Shown here: positions 53,606-64,000 of the stretch, in pieces
How the letters are laid out: each line of letters starts with the position of its first letter
Numbering within the stretch: the first letter of the stretch is position 1
NCBI GenBank assembly: GCA_037074765.1
Contig: JBAMDO010000010.1
Span: forward strand, 186,001-250,000
DNA length: 64,000 bases
DNA from: Mansonella perstans
Taxonomy: Eukaryota > Nematoda > Chromadorea > Rhabditida > Onchocercidae
Reading direction: 5' to 3'
The notes under the pieces: model-generated
What the model was told of the DNA's origin: nothing
The model's database searches: none
Seen by the model: only the letters and a program-made list of their open reading frames with translations
Program-made: the position numbers and the translations under genes

Positions 53606-53937
53606 ATGGATAGCAATCTGAACGTGACTCCTAACCAATGGTTTGCGAGAATTTATGATTCACATGGACGCTACATAAGGAGTAGAAAACAGACTGAAAC
53701 TGTTTCATTTTTAACTACTACATCGAAAGTTTAGAATTTAATCAAGCCTTTCAACGTACTAGTTCAAACTAACAGTATTTTTAGAAAAGACCGGAGCAGA
53801 CTCCGGTTAAGATTCGTAGCCAAAGTACAAAGGTTAGCACACTTCAGAGGAATTACCCAATCCTTCATCGGAAAACTGTTCTATTCTTCATCGAACGTGG
53901 TGAACATTACCGGTCCGTTTGTGTTGCACATCGTTGA
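53606..53937 (+). CDS. Candidate small two-exon gene, 91 residues, unknown function
   Basis: ATG at 53606 opens MDSNLNVTPNQWFARIYDSH and continues to LTTTSK. A phase-0 splice from 53728 to 53785 (56-base GTTTAG...TTTTTAG intron) then gives KRPEQTPVKIRSQSTK and runs to TGA at 53935-53937. Composition is more GC-rich than the flanks and the product is basic. No family is recognised. Without splicing the first ORF stops after 42 residues. The opposite strand is also open over 53881-54117, so the coding strand is not settled; I prefer plus because it has a start, a plausible intron and a stop in order. Confidence 0.4.
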
Positions 53938-54298
53938 TTTTAATTTACAAGCTAAGAAGTGATCTCTGGCGCAGTGTCGGTGAATGATCTCTTCTCGCCG
54001 TAGGGGGACGATTACGGATAGTCCCACATTTCGCTTATACTTGGTATGCAGACGCAGAAAATACACATCGAAACAAGGCGAGTTTCGTATACTTAAGAAC
54101 TTTAATTGTCGTTGCATTCAAGAACAGAGAATAATTACGTTTTAAAACGGAATTTATATCCAATTGGAATGAATTCACATTGCGAGAATAACATATAAGG
54201 ATACTAAAATATACACAGATCTCTTAAAGCACAGACATAAAATTTGCATAATTAGAACCCGTTAGTTACAGGCTTCTGTGATTTCAGCACCAACAGAT

Positions 54299-55902
54299 TT
54301 ACATGCGGTAGAGGCGCTTTGGTTTCCCATGATCACCTGTTCCATAAGATCGATAAGATCGACTGGGTCCCGGACCGTCATTATCCTGAAATAACTGATA
54401 AGAACTTCATCAACCGCCATTGTAAAAAAACTAATGCCAGCAATGAAATAAGCATGAAAAAAATGTCTCACCTCCATTCACGAAAAGATTTTTATCAGCT
54501 TATCATCCATTAAATTTTTGTAGCCCTTTGAAAGAATTCTGCAGTTAACAGAAATTTCAATCCTTTCTAGTTAACTGCTCAATCTAGTAGCAGATTACTA
54601 AACAAAGTATATGTCACCTCCTCCTTATCGTTATCATTTAAAGACATATGATTTTTCATGTTGTCACCAATGAGATCAACTTCTGACTGGTCTACCTTCT
54701 CTTTTTCTGAAAATATAAAATATAATAAATTCAAATGTTACTCAATTCCCGTTCCCATCCAGATTCAAAAAACCACCCTAAAAAAGAAAATGAGGAAATT
54801 TACGAATGTTACCTTCGGAAGCGCTAAAATCATAGTAGTCTTCGTGGCCATTAAAAAACTCGTCGGTATCTGACATACAGCCGTATTCATCTTCTAACCC
54901 ATAATACACATCCATATCCATGAGAGTGTGGAAACCACCTGAAAATGTTATGCAATGAAAGATGGAAAGTTGATAATTTATAAAAAAAGTCCGAAAAATT
55001 CGAACAACTGATAACCTGACTTCAATAAGATACAATTATTTTTGGTGTTGTGCGAAATAAAGAGAAATAATACCAGGTCACAACAACTGAAATACAAATA
55101 CACAATTACCGCATGAAATATCTTTGTCCTTTTTACACATGCTTCCAGAAACGCCTCTTCCACGCGCTTTGCGATCTGCTTTTGCCTGCTTAATTTGAGC
55201 AGAAATTATCACGTCTTTCTTCGCCTTATCGGAAGATTTAGCTGAAAAGAAAATGTTAAAATAGTATCACATTAATTAAGACCGCTTCCAAAATCTGATT
55301 TACAGTGCTCTCCTTCGAATAAATGAATAACAGTACTAAATGAGATTATATAATGGATAATTAGTTAAATTACGTTAATAAAGAAATTTTCCTTGAATTA
55401 AATGGTATAGGTCAAAATACTTCTGACTTATAGTTTCCAATACGTTAATTTCTTCAAACCTATTTTTCAGTGCAAAGCATAATCCGTTACCTTTCAAAGT
55501 AAATTCATTACTTCGAGCAAATCAGTACGCTAATGATTAGGTACTTACGTTCAGCCCTGCTGCCAACTGCCATTGCAAGACTGTCTCCGTTATCTAAATT
55601 CACATTGAATTCAGTGCCATGCTCTAGAGCATACTCCTTTTCGGCAATTAACTCCGGATCTGTAATAGCGCCATCTTCCTCATCTTCTCTCTCGACCACG
55701 CGTTCCTCCCATGAAGCAGTTGAAAATTTCTGCAAATTTGGAAATGACTATATTTGTGTCATCCATAGAACAAAACTGTAACTCAGTCCCAAAGATTACA
55801 CCATTTATCTTCTATAACCTGAAACACTCTCTTCAACAAAAATACCTTATTCCGAGGCTTCTTATAATTACCATGCGTATCGTGTTCCTTTCCGGCCGGC
55901 AT
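54299..55902 (-). CDS. Unrecognised acidic protein, 223 residues
   Basis: Six exons join in frame: 55846-55902, 55549-55729, 55110-55241, 54813-54938, 54618-54706, 54299-54385 (224 codons). The start is the ATG at 55902 (MPAGKEHDTHGNYKKPRNK), 18 bases or so after an acceptor-like TTTTTCAG that could be a trans-splice site. Then come an acidic block (WEERVVEREDEEDGAITDPE), a Lys-rich segment (KSSDKAKKDVIISAQIKQAK), an Asp/Tyr-rich segment (MDMDVYYGLEDEYGCMSD) and a short basic tail ending KPKRLYRM. No signal peptide or membrane segment. I do not recognise the family; the clean exon phasing and GT-AG sites are the evidence that it is real. Probably soluble, possibly nuclear. Confidence 0.72.
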
Positions 55903-57934
55903 CGAATTTTTTCTGATTCTCTGAAAAACATTCACAGAAATTTAAAAACATGAAAAATGAAAACCTTTGTTTAGCTTTGTATTCGTTGTTACTCACTCCT
56001 ACGAAGATATCTTCAGGAAATAAATCAGCTTATCCAAACTAATGATTATTAATCGTTAGCTGAAATGCGTAATTGTGTATAAGTAGCTGGTGGTTTAAAT
56101 TTAGAACTTAAACGTTTCACTATAGAATATCGTTTGATGACGTATAAATTTATATCTTTCACTGAAAATCCTCTTGATTAAATGGAAAAAAAAAGAATAC
56201 GAGAAATGGGGAAGTCATTGATATTCGAGCCAATAGAGAATCTAGGAGTGAAACCTTGATTAATCAAAAAATGTATGAAAATTTCTTATAGTGGTAGAAG
56301 TAGTTTTCGTGTCGAAAATAATTCTTGATGAGGACAGTGCAAGATATTTCGTTCGCATAGACCACTGAATGTTAGGGTTAAGGCATACTTGAAAGTGATG
56401 TAACGGAAGCCGTTTGAAACGATTAGTAAGGGTAGAATTGCAGCAACAACATTACTTATCAATATTTACGAGAATGATACTATAAAAATATACGTGTAAA
56501 TCAAAAGTATACTCGTCGATCTTTCTTGCAGTAAACGAATAGAAGGTGCAAGATAACGACAAAAAAAAATGCAAAACAAGCAATCTAATTAAGGAAAGTT
56601 CAGTGATTTTGCAATAATTTAACATTTCAATTCTTCTCAATCGACTTCTCAATTTGAGCAAATAAAGCATGGATGATGGTGAATCAATCGTTCAAATGCA
56701 CGAAACACGAAAAATGTTAAGAAACTGAGAGCAAATTTAACTCGAAGATGATAACACGCTTGAAAATTTCCGTGTCATAATTTTTAGGTGAATGAACTAC
56801 AAGAACATATGGTGATGAAAAAACTGAAAGTATGCAACGGAAAAAATCGGACAATTTAATCACTTACAAAAAGAGGCACACGGAATGCTGGCAGTTAACA
56901 GTTATATACTGGTCATATAAGAGTCCAAATGACTGTAATATGCTTATAATTGAGTATGTAAATATCCGGAAACAGGAAAGATACTAGAATGCAAATTACC
57001 ATCAATTTATGGATTTAAAAAAATAGAAAGATATTATCATTCTTTACTGCTTTCCGGAAATTCATCACCGAACTTTATTGATAACAACTCTTTGAGCAGC
57101 TATACATAAAAGTGGTTTTTGTTGATAGTTAATCCAGAATAAAGCGAACAGAAAAGAGGATATTCGTTTCATGAAAATATATGCTAGAAAGGATTTTAAA
57201 TAACAAAGATGAAGGAAATATTTGGAAATGGCAAATGATTTGGAAGAGAATTTCAACGAGAGAAAAATATTTCAGTAAACTATTAAATCTTCAATAATGT
57301 TCAATTATTTTCCGTGTCCTTTTTACGAAATACTTTTTATGTGCTATAAATGATCGAATTAAAATTCCCACTGACTCTTCGATCATTGTGGTAGCATATC
57401 AAACTACTGAACGGAAGAAATGAATAGTGATCAACGGATGAATATGATGACCAAAAAAGAAACGACAAAAATGATGTATTCATTTGAATACATGTAACTG
57501 AGTTACGTCAAAAAGTGAGGAAAGAATTGTCAGCTGGATGAAAATTATGAATACGGAAACGAGCCATACCGTATGGCTATTTTGCAAACAACGAACTGTC
57601 CGGTACATAAACAATGGGTCGATGAGTACCTAAGCTTACTAATCGATCAGCTATCCTAAAAATGAAACATCTATAAGTATCTGGATACCGGATCAATTTT
57701 CCTAACATACTCTCAACTCATCCTTCTTATTTCAGGAAGAATACATAAACATCGAGATATAAAAATCACTACAAATACGAATATCCTAGCCATTATAACT
57801 AGATATTAAGCAGCCGCTGGCGCGACTTTTATATCGACACATCTTGTAAATTATACCACTGGTAAAGCACGGTTGGTCCGGAAAAAGGAGAGACTTCACC
57901 ACTCACGAAAATAAGTGTACTGTGAGATGACAGA
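55903..57934. other. Gap upstream of the acidic-protein gene
   Basis: AT-rich, with no exon I can support. Short GC-richer patches occur near 57530-57620 and 57810-57900 and could hold 5' exons of the plus-strand gene ending at 58952, but no phase-consistent exon was found. Confidence 0.45.
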
Positions 57935-58452
57935 GATAGAAGAGTACAAAAGTCATCAGGTGCACATAGATTGTGATAGAATTATCGTGATAGAGGACTA
58001 TAAAAGTCATCAGGTGCACGTAGGTTGTGATGGAATTATCGTGATAAAGGAGTATAAAAGTCATCAGGTGCACGTAGGTTGTGATGGAATTATCGTGATG
58101 AAGGAGTATAAAAGTCATCAGGTGCACGTAGGTTGTGATGGAATTATCGTGATGAAGGAGTATAAAAGTCATCAGGTGCACGTAGGTTGTCAAAATGGAA
58201 TTATCGAAAAAAAGGAGTACAAAAGTCATCAAGTGCACGTGGATTGTCAAAATGGATCATCAGGTGCACGTAGATTGTGATGGAATTATCGTGATAGAGG
58301 AGTATAAAAGTCATCAGGTGCACGTAGGTTGTGATGGAATTATCGTGATAAAGGAGTATAAAAGTCATCAGGTGCACGTAGGTTGTCAAAATGGAATTAT
58401 CGAAAAAAAGGAGTACAAAAGTCATCAAGTGCACGTGAATTGTCAAAATGGG
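57935..58452 (+). repeat. Minisatellite, 54-bp unit, about ten copies
   Basis: The unit carries AAAAGTCATCAGGTGCACGT followed by AGGTTGTGATGGAATTATCG and 14 more bases. Units with TGATGG are 54 bp; units with TGTCAAAATGG and a poly-A segment are 57 bp; one copy near 58250 is truncated. The 57-bp variant plus its neighbours recurs 198 bp apart (58187 and 58385), showing a second, higher-order duplication. Unit lengths are mostly multiples of three, so one frame stays open on each strand (plus: EYKSHQVHVGCDGIIVIK per unit). Confidence 0.95.
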
Positions 58453-58663
58453 ATTATCTTAAGTTGATAGAATATACCGCAGAGAATAGAGGAGCTATCA
58501 GGTTCCTTTACCGCCTTGCTACTACCTGAACCTTTTACACTGAGCAGTCAGCCTTACTCAATATTCTTTATCCAGTATGATATGGTATAACCCCGGTTTT
58601 GATTCATTTACACTGTCATCTGTAGCACAGGATTAATTATTTTTATGCGTTCGTTCTGTTTAG

Positions 58664-58952
58664 GTTTGCTTTACCCTACTTGTTTTATGGATCTGTTCCA
58701 GCTTTCCTTTATAGGCCTAGCTACCGTAATTTGATTCCTCTCAATTGGGAACATCTGATTAAAGATTGTACAAAAATTTTTGGGAGGGTCATTCAGAAAT
58801 CAAGAAATGCAAAATACCACCTACCTTCGAGAAACACACCTGAATGGCTAAAAGATGAATTTTATAAAGCAGATGATAGCGATATAATTAGTTTTTCTGT
58901 AGAAAGTTCAACTCCAAAACAAAAATGGATGAAAAAGGAACGAAGGAAATGA
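58664..58952 (+). CDS. Candidate terminal exon of an unidentified gene
   Basis: An acceptor-like CTGTTTAG ends at 58663. The exon then reads FALPYLFYGSVPAFLYRPSY, continues with LIPLNWEHLIKDCTKIFGRV and a charged C terminus, and ends QKWMKKERRK at a TGA. There is no ATG in frame, so at least one 5' exon is missing; the exon must follow a donor that leaves two bases of a codon. AATAAA at about 59091-59096 lies 140 bases after the stop and fits a 3' end. I do not recognise the family. The minisatellite directly upstream could lie in its intron. Confidence 0.5.
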
Positions 58953-59997
58953 ACAATGTCAATTGTTCACATTTACCGTTTTAATGAAAAAGAAAGTAAC
59001 CACTCGTTCTGAAGTCAGAAGTTTGAAGCGTATTCGCAATTAATTTGTGCGTGTTTCTTTAGTGTTCAATTTGCGTATCGATTGATTGTAAAATAAAATT
59101 TATAAAAATTTGCATGCATACCATATATATTGTTTAAATACGGTATTATCTGCAATCCGTCAGGTCTTCCAGGATTTGGAGATTTTCTAAATTACAAAAA
59201 AATATTTGAAAGATTTGAATCCTTATCCACTTACTCACTTACATTCTATGTTTCAGAAATTTTGTTGTTTCATGAATTATTACTCAAGAAGAAAGCAAAA
59301 TTTGAAATTTCGCTCCTGACAAGATCTAGCTAAAGAAGTCTAAAAAAAAAACGAATTCTTGTTCTTTCCCGGAAATTCATCAATTTTTCCCTCAACTTTG
59401 CAAAACAACTTTTTTTATTACCATCCATAGCATTTTTTTTCGACGGTGCAGCAGAGAGTTATGTAACAGTTATAATAAATTTCGACTCATCAGGAAAAGC
59501 TGACGAAGTTTTGTGTGTGGGTAGATTTATCCTAGGGATATCTGAGAAAATAGTAAAGAACAAATTTATAGTTTTGTGCGAAAATTAGGTGTATCTATCT
59601 AATGAATCCATTTTCCCTACATTCAGTAATTATTTAACACTTGAATAATTTCTTATTGAAATAATTTAGCATTCCGCAAATTTCATGTCGGATTGACGAA
59701 TGCAACTTCTTCCTTTTTTAAATTAAGCTTTATTCGAAAGTGGAAATTTTACACTTACCATGTTATTTTTTTTTCGTGTCGAAAAGATGGAATTGAAAAG
59801 AAATAGTGGAAGATTGTATCATCGATTTGCGCAATGCTGCAGTCGTTATAATATTCCGAGAGTTTTTTGACCAATAGTTACCACATATATTGTTTGTATT
59901 TTTTTCTCCGAAGCATAGTATTAAATCCCAGACAAATTAGTGGAAATTGTTTAATTTTCCGTTAAGGAATGTACAAAAGTTTTAGACATTAAGCAGC
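58953..59997. other. Gap with the probable 3' ends of two convergent exons
   Basis: Contains the 3' UTR of the exon ending at 58952. The ORF at 59130-59333 lies after the poly(A) signal and has no family features. No other structure was seen. Confidence 0.5.
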
Positions 59998-60197
59998 TTA
60001 ACAATTTAGTTTAGCGCTGAGAGAAAGCTTATTTGCATCTTTTGAAGCAAAATGTTCTGAAAGGGCGGATGTAATGGAAGAAGCGTTTACTTGAGCAGCT
60101 GCTACTTCAAGTTGTTGCTTTATTAAAATCAGTGGTGCAAACAATTTATCCCCCTGATAGCTGTTAAACTCACAATCACTACCACCACCACTATTAC
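59998..60197 (-). CDS. Candidate C-terminal exon of an unidentified minus-strand gene
   Basis: After an acceptor-like AAATTATGCAG the minus strand is open for 65 codons to TAA (59998-60000). It reads NSGGGSDCEFNSYQGDKLF, then LILIKQQLEVAAAQVNASSI, and ends KLSLSAKLNC. The residue mix (helical, few rare residues) and the C-terminal stop look like real protein. There is no ATG and the previous exon must end with one base of a codon. The sarcoglycan gene begins only 430 bases away on the other strand, so the missing 5' part must be tiny, or be nested in the sarcoglycan introns, or be lost. Function unknown. Confidence 0.4.
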
Positions 60198-60622
60198 CTG
60201 CATAATTTTATTTTTCATTTCTTTGTGGAATCTAAAATAAAGTCATTGTTTGAACCTAAAAATTTATTTATCACTAACTATAATATTGTGAAAAATCATT
60301 CAGAAAACAATGTAATATTTCCGGTTTGGTTGCAAATGAGTGAAAGTAATGAAGCTGAGCTATCCTTTCGTGCTTATCGAAATCTCATAAAGATCAAATT
60401 GTTCTATGTAAGAACCTAAATAACATAAGTTTTTTTTATTTGGTAAGTTGAAGTTTTCAGTTTTTTTTTTTTTCATTCGAAAAGCTTGGTTTTTTAACTT
60501 TAGTGATTGATAGTTAGAATTTTATTTGATTGAAATCACACACATTGACTATCACTATTGTTTTCATTGTGTCTTGTAATTGTTGCTGTCTATTTCTTTT
60601 CAAAACTTTATTCAAAGTTTTC
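60198..60622. other. Upstream region of the sarcoglycan gene
   Basis: Probable promoter and 5' UTR of the sarcoglycan gene. An open stretch at 60225-60419 (+) reads WLQMSESNEAELSFRAYRNL but is not linked by splice sites or phase to the next gene. A poly-T run lies at 60461-60472. Confidence 0.4.
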
Positions 60623-63571
60623 ATGACACAACTGTTTAGTAGATTTATGACTATGATTGCATGGCTTATATCCACTGCATTGTTTGCACTTCTCAATTTC
60701 TGCTATGCTCAATATCGTCGAACTATAAACCCACTAGAATTACGAACAACCAAAGGAGAGCTTTTCATTCATACACTTCATTCTGGCAACTTTTTTCCTC
60801 AAGCAGGTATTAACTCTTTCATTTATTCTTAATTAGTTTACTGCTAATGGACTATTGTTAATGGACATTTTAATGCTTTCATGTTTAAGATAACTATCTG
60901 AAGAACTGAATCAGAATGCGATATTATCAACTATTATTGTTAATTGAAATATTTTATGTCCTTTAGCAGTAAAGTAATAGAAATTTGATAAAAAAATAAA
61001 TACAACGGTTAGTTATGTGTTTCAAGCATCATTCTTATCGCTTCTGTAGATAGTTTTTGGGGGGGATAACGACAACTGATTGTTGTGAAGTGATGGCTCC
61101 TACGTACTCCTCGTATGCTTCTCATTCATATTTTAAACTTTCGAATTGCTCATTTTTATTCCCTTCATTAGGCTGTCTACTTTTTCCAATGACAATAAGT
61201 AATATATTTTTGAAAAAATTTGCAAGAAGTTGACAGATAAGTGAAGGCGACATTTTTGCAGTTGATGTTAAATGGTCAGCCTCGTTGCACGGCCGTCCCG
61301 CCTTACCATTATGGTTACATTTGATGCCATCTAGGCACAAAGCCCTTGGATATTTATATGGTACTGTGGTCTCACCTGTTAATCAAGTTGTTATACATGT
61401 TATTGCTCGACGGCTTGACAATTATGATAAAGTGGAACAATTTATAACAATAATTTTGAGTGATAATGGTAAGATATGCATAGTGTGTATATAAATATGG
61501 TCTTTATATTACTAAACTGAATAAAATTCAATTCAATAGCACTACGTCTGTTTTTGTTATGATGTTAAATTCTTCTCTTTTTTTTTTCTAGAAAAGTACA
61601 GTAACGCAACACAGCAATTTGTCGAAATTTACATAAAAAATTACGATCCTGAAGATCTTTTAACTGATCGTTCACGAACAATTGATTGGTTGATGAAATC
61701 CATGAAAGAATCATTCAGGGGAAAAGGATTGAATCCATATATATTCCAGATTTTAGCTGCTGGAAATTCGCCACCTCAAAATTCCCAGCTCGATCTACAT
61801 CATAAAGTTGGGTAAGTTGCGGTAGAGTGTGTGTTACACTTTTCTAAGTAATGTTAGGTGACTACCGTATTCTATACTGAATTACAATTAGATTCGATCA
61901 GCAAACAGTTGGTCATTATTGGAATACTTATTTTCTCTGATTTCAACGAACTATTCATTTTAACGATTTTAGAAGCATAGTTCGAATTGGGACGCAGAAT
62001 CGTTTTCATGTGAATGTATTGAATTTAGAACGTGGATTGCAACGGAATTCGCAATACTGCAGCAGGGATCAGCTCGTACCATTGAATAAATTTTTCGCTC
62101 CAGTTTTTCAAATTGATTGGTGCAATTTCCGTGTGGTAGTTACTTACTCGATTGGGTTAAGTGGAATGGAATTGTTTGAGGGTTAACATCGTAGGCTCCT
62201 TTCAGAAGAATTGTTCATGACCAAGGTTTATTTAAAATAACAGTAGATGTATATGACACTGAGTGACCAAGTAGGACTGGTGAGAAAAAAAAAACATTTT
62301 TTTCTTTAAAATTTCATTAGTATACTATGGAAGAGATAAACTCACTGTGGTAAGTGATTCATTTTAAATAATTATGCAATGAAAAAACAGACAAATTTCT
62401 TACAGTTGAAAACGTTATCAATTATTGCAGAAAAATGTAACAGCACCGACTATTCGCAATAACGATGCAGAGCTTCAGCAAAAGTTGAAGGTAATTCGTC
62501 CGAAGACAAACACGTCGCACACTTCCTTCCATATAAATCAGCCATCTTCTATATTGAAAGCGGAAACTCCCGCGTTACATACCAGATACTATTTTTGGGA
62601 ATCTTTTTTGGTGAGCTGTTCATAAAAATTTATCTGGATTTATAAACATACGCTATCTCGTTAAACCATTTTGATGCATTTGAAAAAAAAGTTACGGATT
62701 ATCATTTAGATGTTTCCAATGTTGGGTGTATGCTGTATTCTCTTACTTATTCTTCTAAGTCTTGTTTTCTTTGGCCGTCGTGAGGGTCAGCGCTGGAGGG
62801 ATTACAAAACGCCGAAGTATGCTTTCGTTTTACTTATCACATTCGTAATTGTCACGCTGATTTCATGCAAAACTCATTCACTGAAAATGTTTTTAAGACG
62901 ACAGTTGGAGGAATATGCTAGCGTACGTGACAGTCAACGTCATCTACGTGAACTTTCCATGCAACGACAAACACTTTTAATGGCTTCGGATAGGGCACAA
63001 TCACACATTCCAGCTGGTTTGTTTTTCCATCGTTTATTAACCTTAATGAATTTACCTAAATTCAATTCCTGAAAAAATTTCTTTTAATTCCAGGGATCCA
63101 TGCATTTTTGCAGCCAAAAACTCCAAGTCGGAATCCATCTCCAGAAAATCTTAGGGCTACTGATCCATCCAGTCATGGTTCTCGATCTCCCCTATTAAAA
63201 GGATCGAGAGCTCATTCGAGTAGGTTAAAAAGTTTTGTTCTATTGTGCAGTCTGTTTGAGTTGTATATCCGAACCAATCCAAAATGTATCCAAAATGTGT
63301 TTCAATATTTGTTTTCAGATGAGATGTTCGAATCAAAAATATATTCAAAACAACTATTTCAGGTGTAAGCCCAGATAAAACTTTTGATGGTGGTCATGTC
63401 ATTCCGATGAGCAAGCAAACAGTTGCGCAAGCAGCGAAGGCCTGTGGTTCATCACTGCAATTGTATAGGAATCCATTTGAAAGCGATCCAAATGATAGCA
63501 GCGGAGAGGAACAATCCACTGACGGTGGTGGTGATCATAATGACACAAACGACATGAAACCCATAAAATGA
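60623..63571 (+). CDS. sgca-1: Alpha/epsilon-sarcoglycan (dystrophin-associated complex; nematode sgca-1-like)
   Basis: Type I membrane protein of the sarcoglycan complex, linking dystrophin to the muscle cell surface. Exons: 60623-60806, 61262-61468, 61592-61811, 61973-62135, 62431-62610, 62710-62816, 62898-63016, 63094-63219, 63363-63571, together exactly 505 codons. Start chosen at ATG 60623, which gives a signal peptide MIAWLISTALFALLNFCYAQ. The ectodomain has HTLHSGNFFPQ, ALPLWLHLMPSRHKALGYLY and the conserved FQIDWCNFRV, all typical of the family. One membrane segment MLGVCCILLLILLSLVFF is followed by the cytosolic FGRREGQRWRDYKTPK, as in mammalian CRREGxxKR-x-x-TP. The cytosolic tail then has an ELxxM motif (HLRELSMQRQ), PSRNPSPEN and an acidic end. 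AATAAA lies at 63846-63851. The 81-base intron 62817-62897 has no stop and is in frame, so its retention would add a hydrophobic segment. Confidence 0.9.
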
Positions 63572-64000
63572 ACTCATTATCTTTCGACCTTCTCTCTCAA
63601 CTGTGTTAATCAATTTGCATCATTGGATTTCATGTATATCTGTTCTTCTTCTACCGGTTGTTTCTCTTTCTGTCAATTCAGATGGAGCTTATCTAATTAT
63701 GCATTTGATAAACCTGTCTTAGTGGCATTTAACAGAAATTTCTCATGTCCACTTCAAGGCACGTTCATCTCCTCGTTTACATAATTTCAAGTTTTGTAAA
63801 AATTTCACCTTTATCCGCTCATCATAATTTTTTTCTCAAATTTTGAAATAAAGAGTAACTATACGCAAATGTTACAGACATAGGGCATTAGTTCCAATGT
63901 CAACAAAAAGTAATTCAAAATTTCAGATCAGACCAACTTACAGCACTCATCCGTTCGTACAACGCCACAAACTGATAAACTTTCATGATGTAAGCGTTCT
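63572..64000. other. 3' UTR and downstream flank of the sarcoglycan gene
   Basis: A polyadenylation signal AATAAA at 63846-63851 ends a probable 3' UTR of about 290 bases. No exon was recognised in the last 150 bases. Confidence 0.6.

Noticed and set aside
57935..58452. Regularly spaced direct repeats resembling a CRISPR array
   Set aside because: The whole unit repeats without unique spacers, and the window is eukaryotic; it is a minisatellite.

Overview
This window looks like nuclear DNA of a nematode, most likely an AT-rich spirurid or filarial worm. The genes are split into many small exons by short to medium GT-AG introns rich in T. The gene set is metazoan: conventional PKC, an ACE-like non-peptidase with an EB-like cysteine module, alpha/epsilon-sarcoglycan and a nucleolin-like protein. 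There are long gene-poor stretches full of poly-A/T runs and simple repeats. No bacterial, viral, CRISPR, tRNA or rRNA feature was recognised. The species is an inference; a database search would settle it.

Layout. 153-2171 (+) holds the last six exons of a conventional protein kinase C; its 5' part lies outside the window. 2172-8818 is mostly non-coding but carries a relic of a class A amine-type GPCR (4318-4507) broken by a 26-bp tandem duplication, and a 55-codon ORF (6883-7050). 8819-15538 (+) is an ACN-1-type angiotensin-converting-enzyme homologue whose zinc site is lost. 15.5-31.6 kb is a gene desert with a damaged inward-rectifier K+ channel relic on the minus strand (16924-17262), microsatellites and poly-T tracts. 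31649-38385 (+) is a lysine-rich nucleolar protein ending in a NOP16-like domain, with a recent 558-bp tandem duplication that doubled one in-frame exon.

39801-41789 (-) is a 4'-phosphopantetheinyl transferase, possibly with a further 5' exon at 42738-42761. 44252-50305 (-) is a 19-exon nucleolin-like protein whose exons join in frame to 885 residues, with the RGG box at the N terminus. 53606-53937 (+) is a small candidate gene. 54299-55902 (-) is an unrecognised acidic 223-residue protein. 57935-58452 is a 54-bp minisatellite beside a candidate terminal exon (58664-58952, +). 59998-60197 (-) is a candidate orphan C-terminal exon. 60623-63571 (+) is an alpha/epsilon-sarcoglycan of 504 residues.

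Functionally, two genes point to the nucleolus and ribosome biogenesis (NOP16-like, nucleolin-like), two to muscle or epidermal surface biology (sarcoglycan, ACN-1), one to calcium/lipid signalling (PKC) and one to carrier-protein activation (PPTase). I see no evidence that they form one pathway. The most unusual items are the two broken receptor/channel relics, the exon-bearing tandem duplication, the permuted nucleolin layout, the in-frame retainable intron beside the sarcoglycan membrane segment, and the minisatellite with higher-order structure that is open on both strands. Exon limits were set by hand from GT/AG sites and phase; sums divisible by three support the models, but no transcript data were available.
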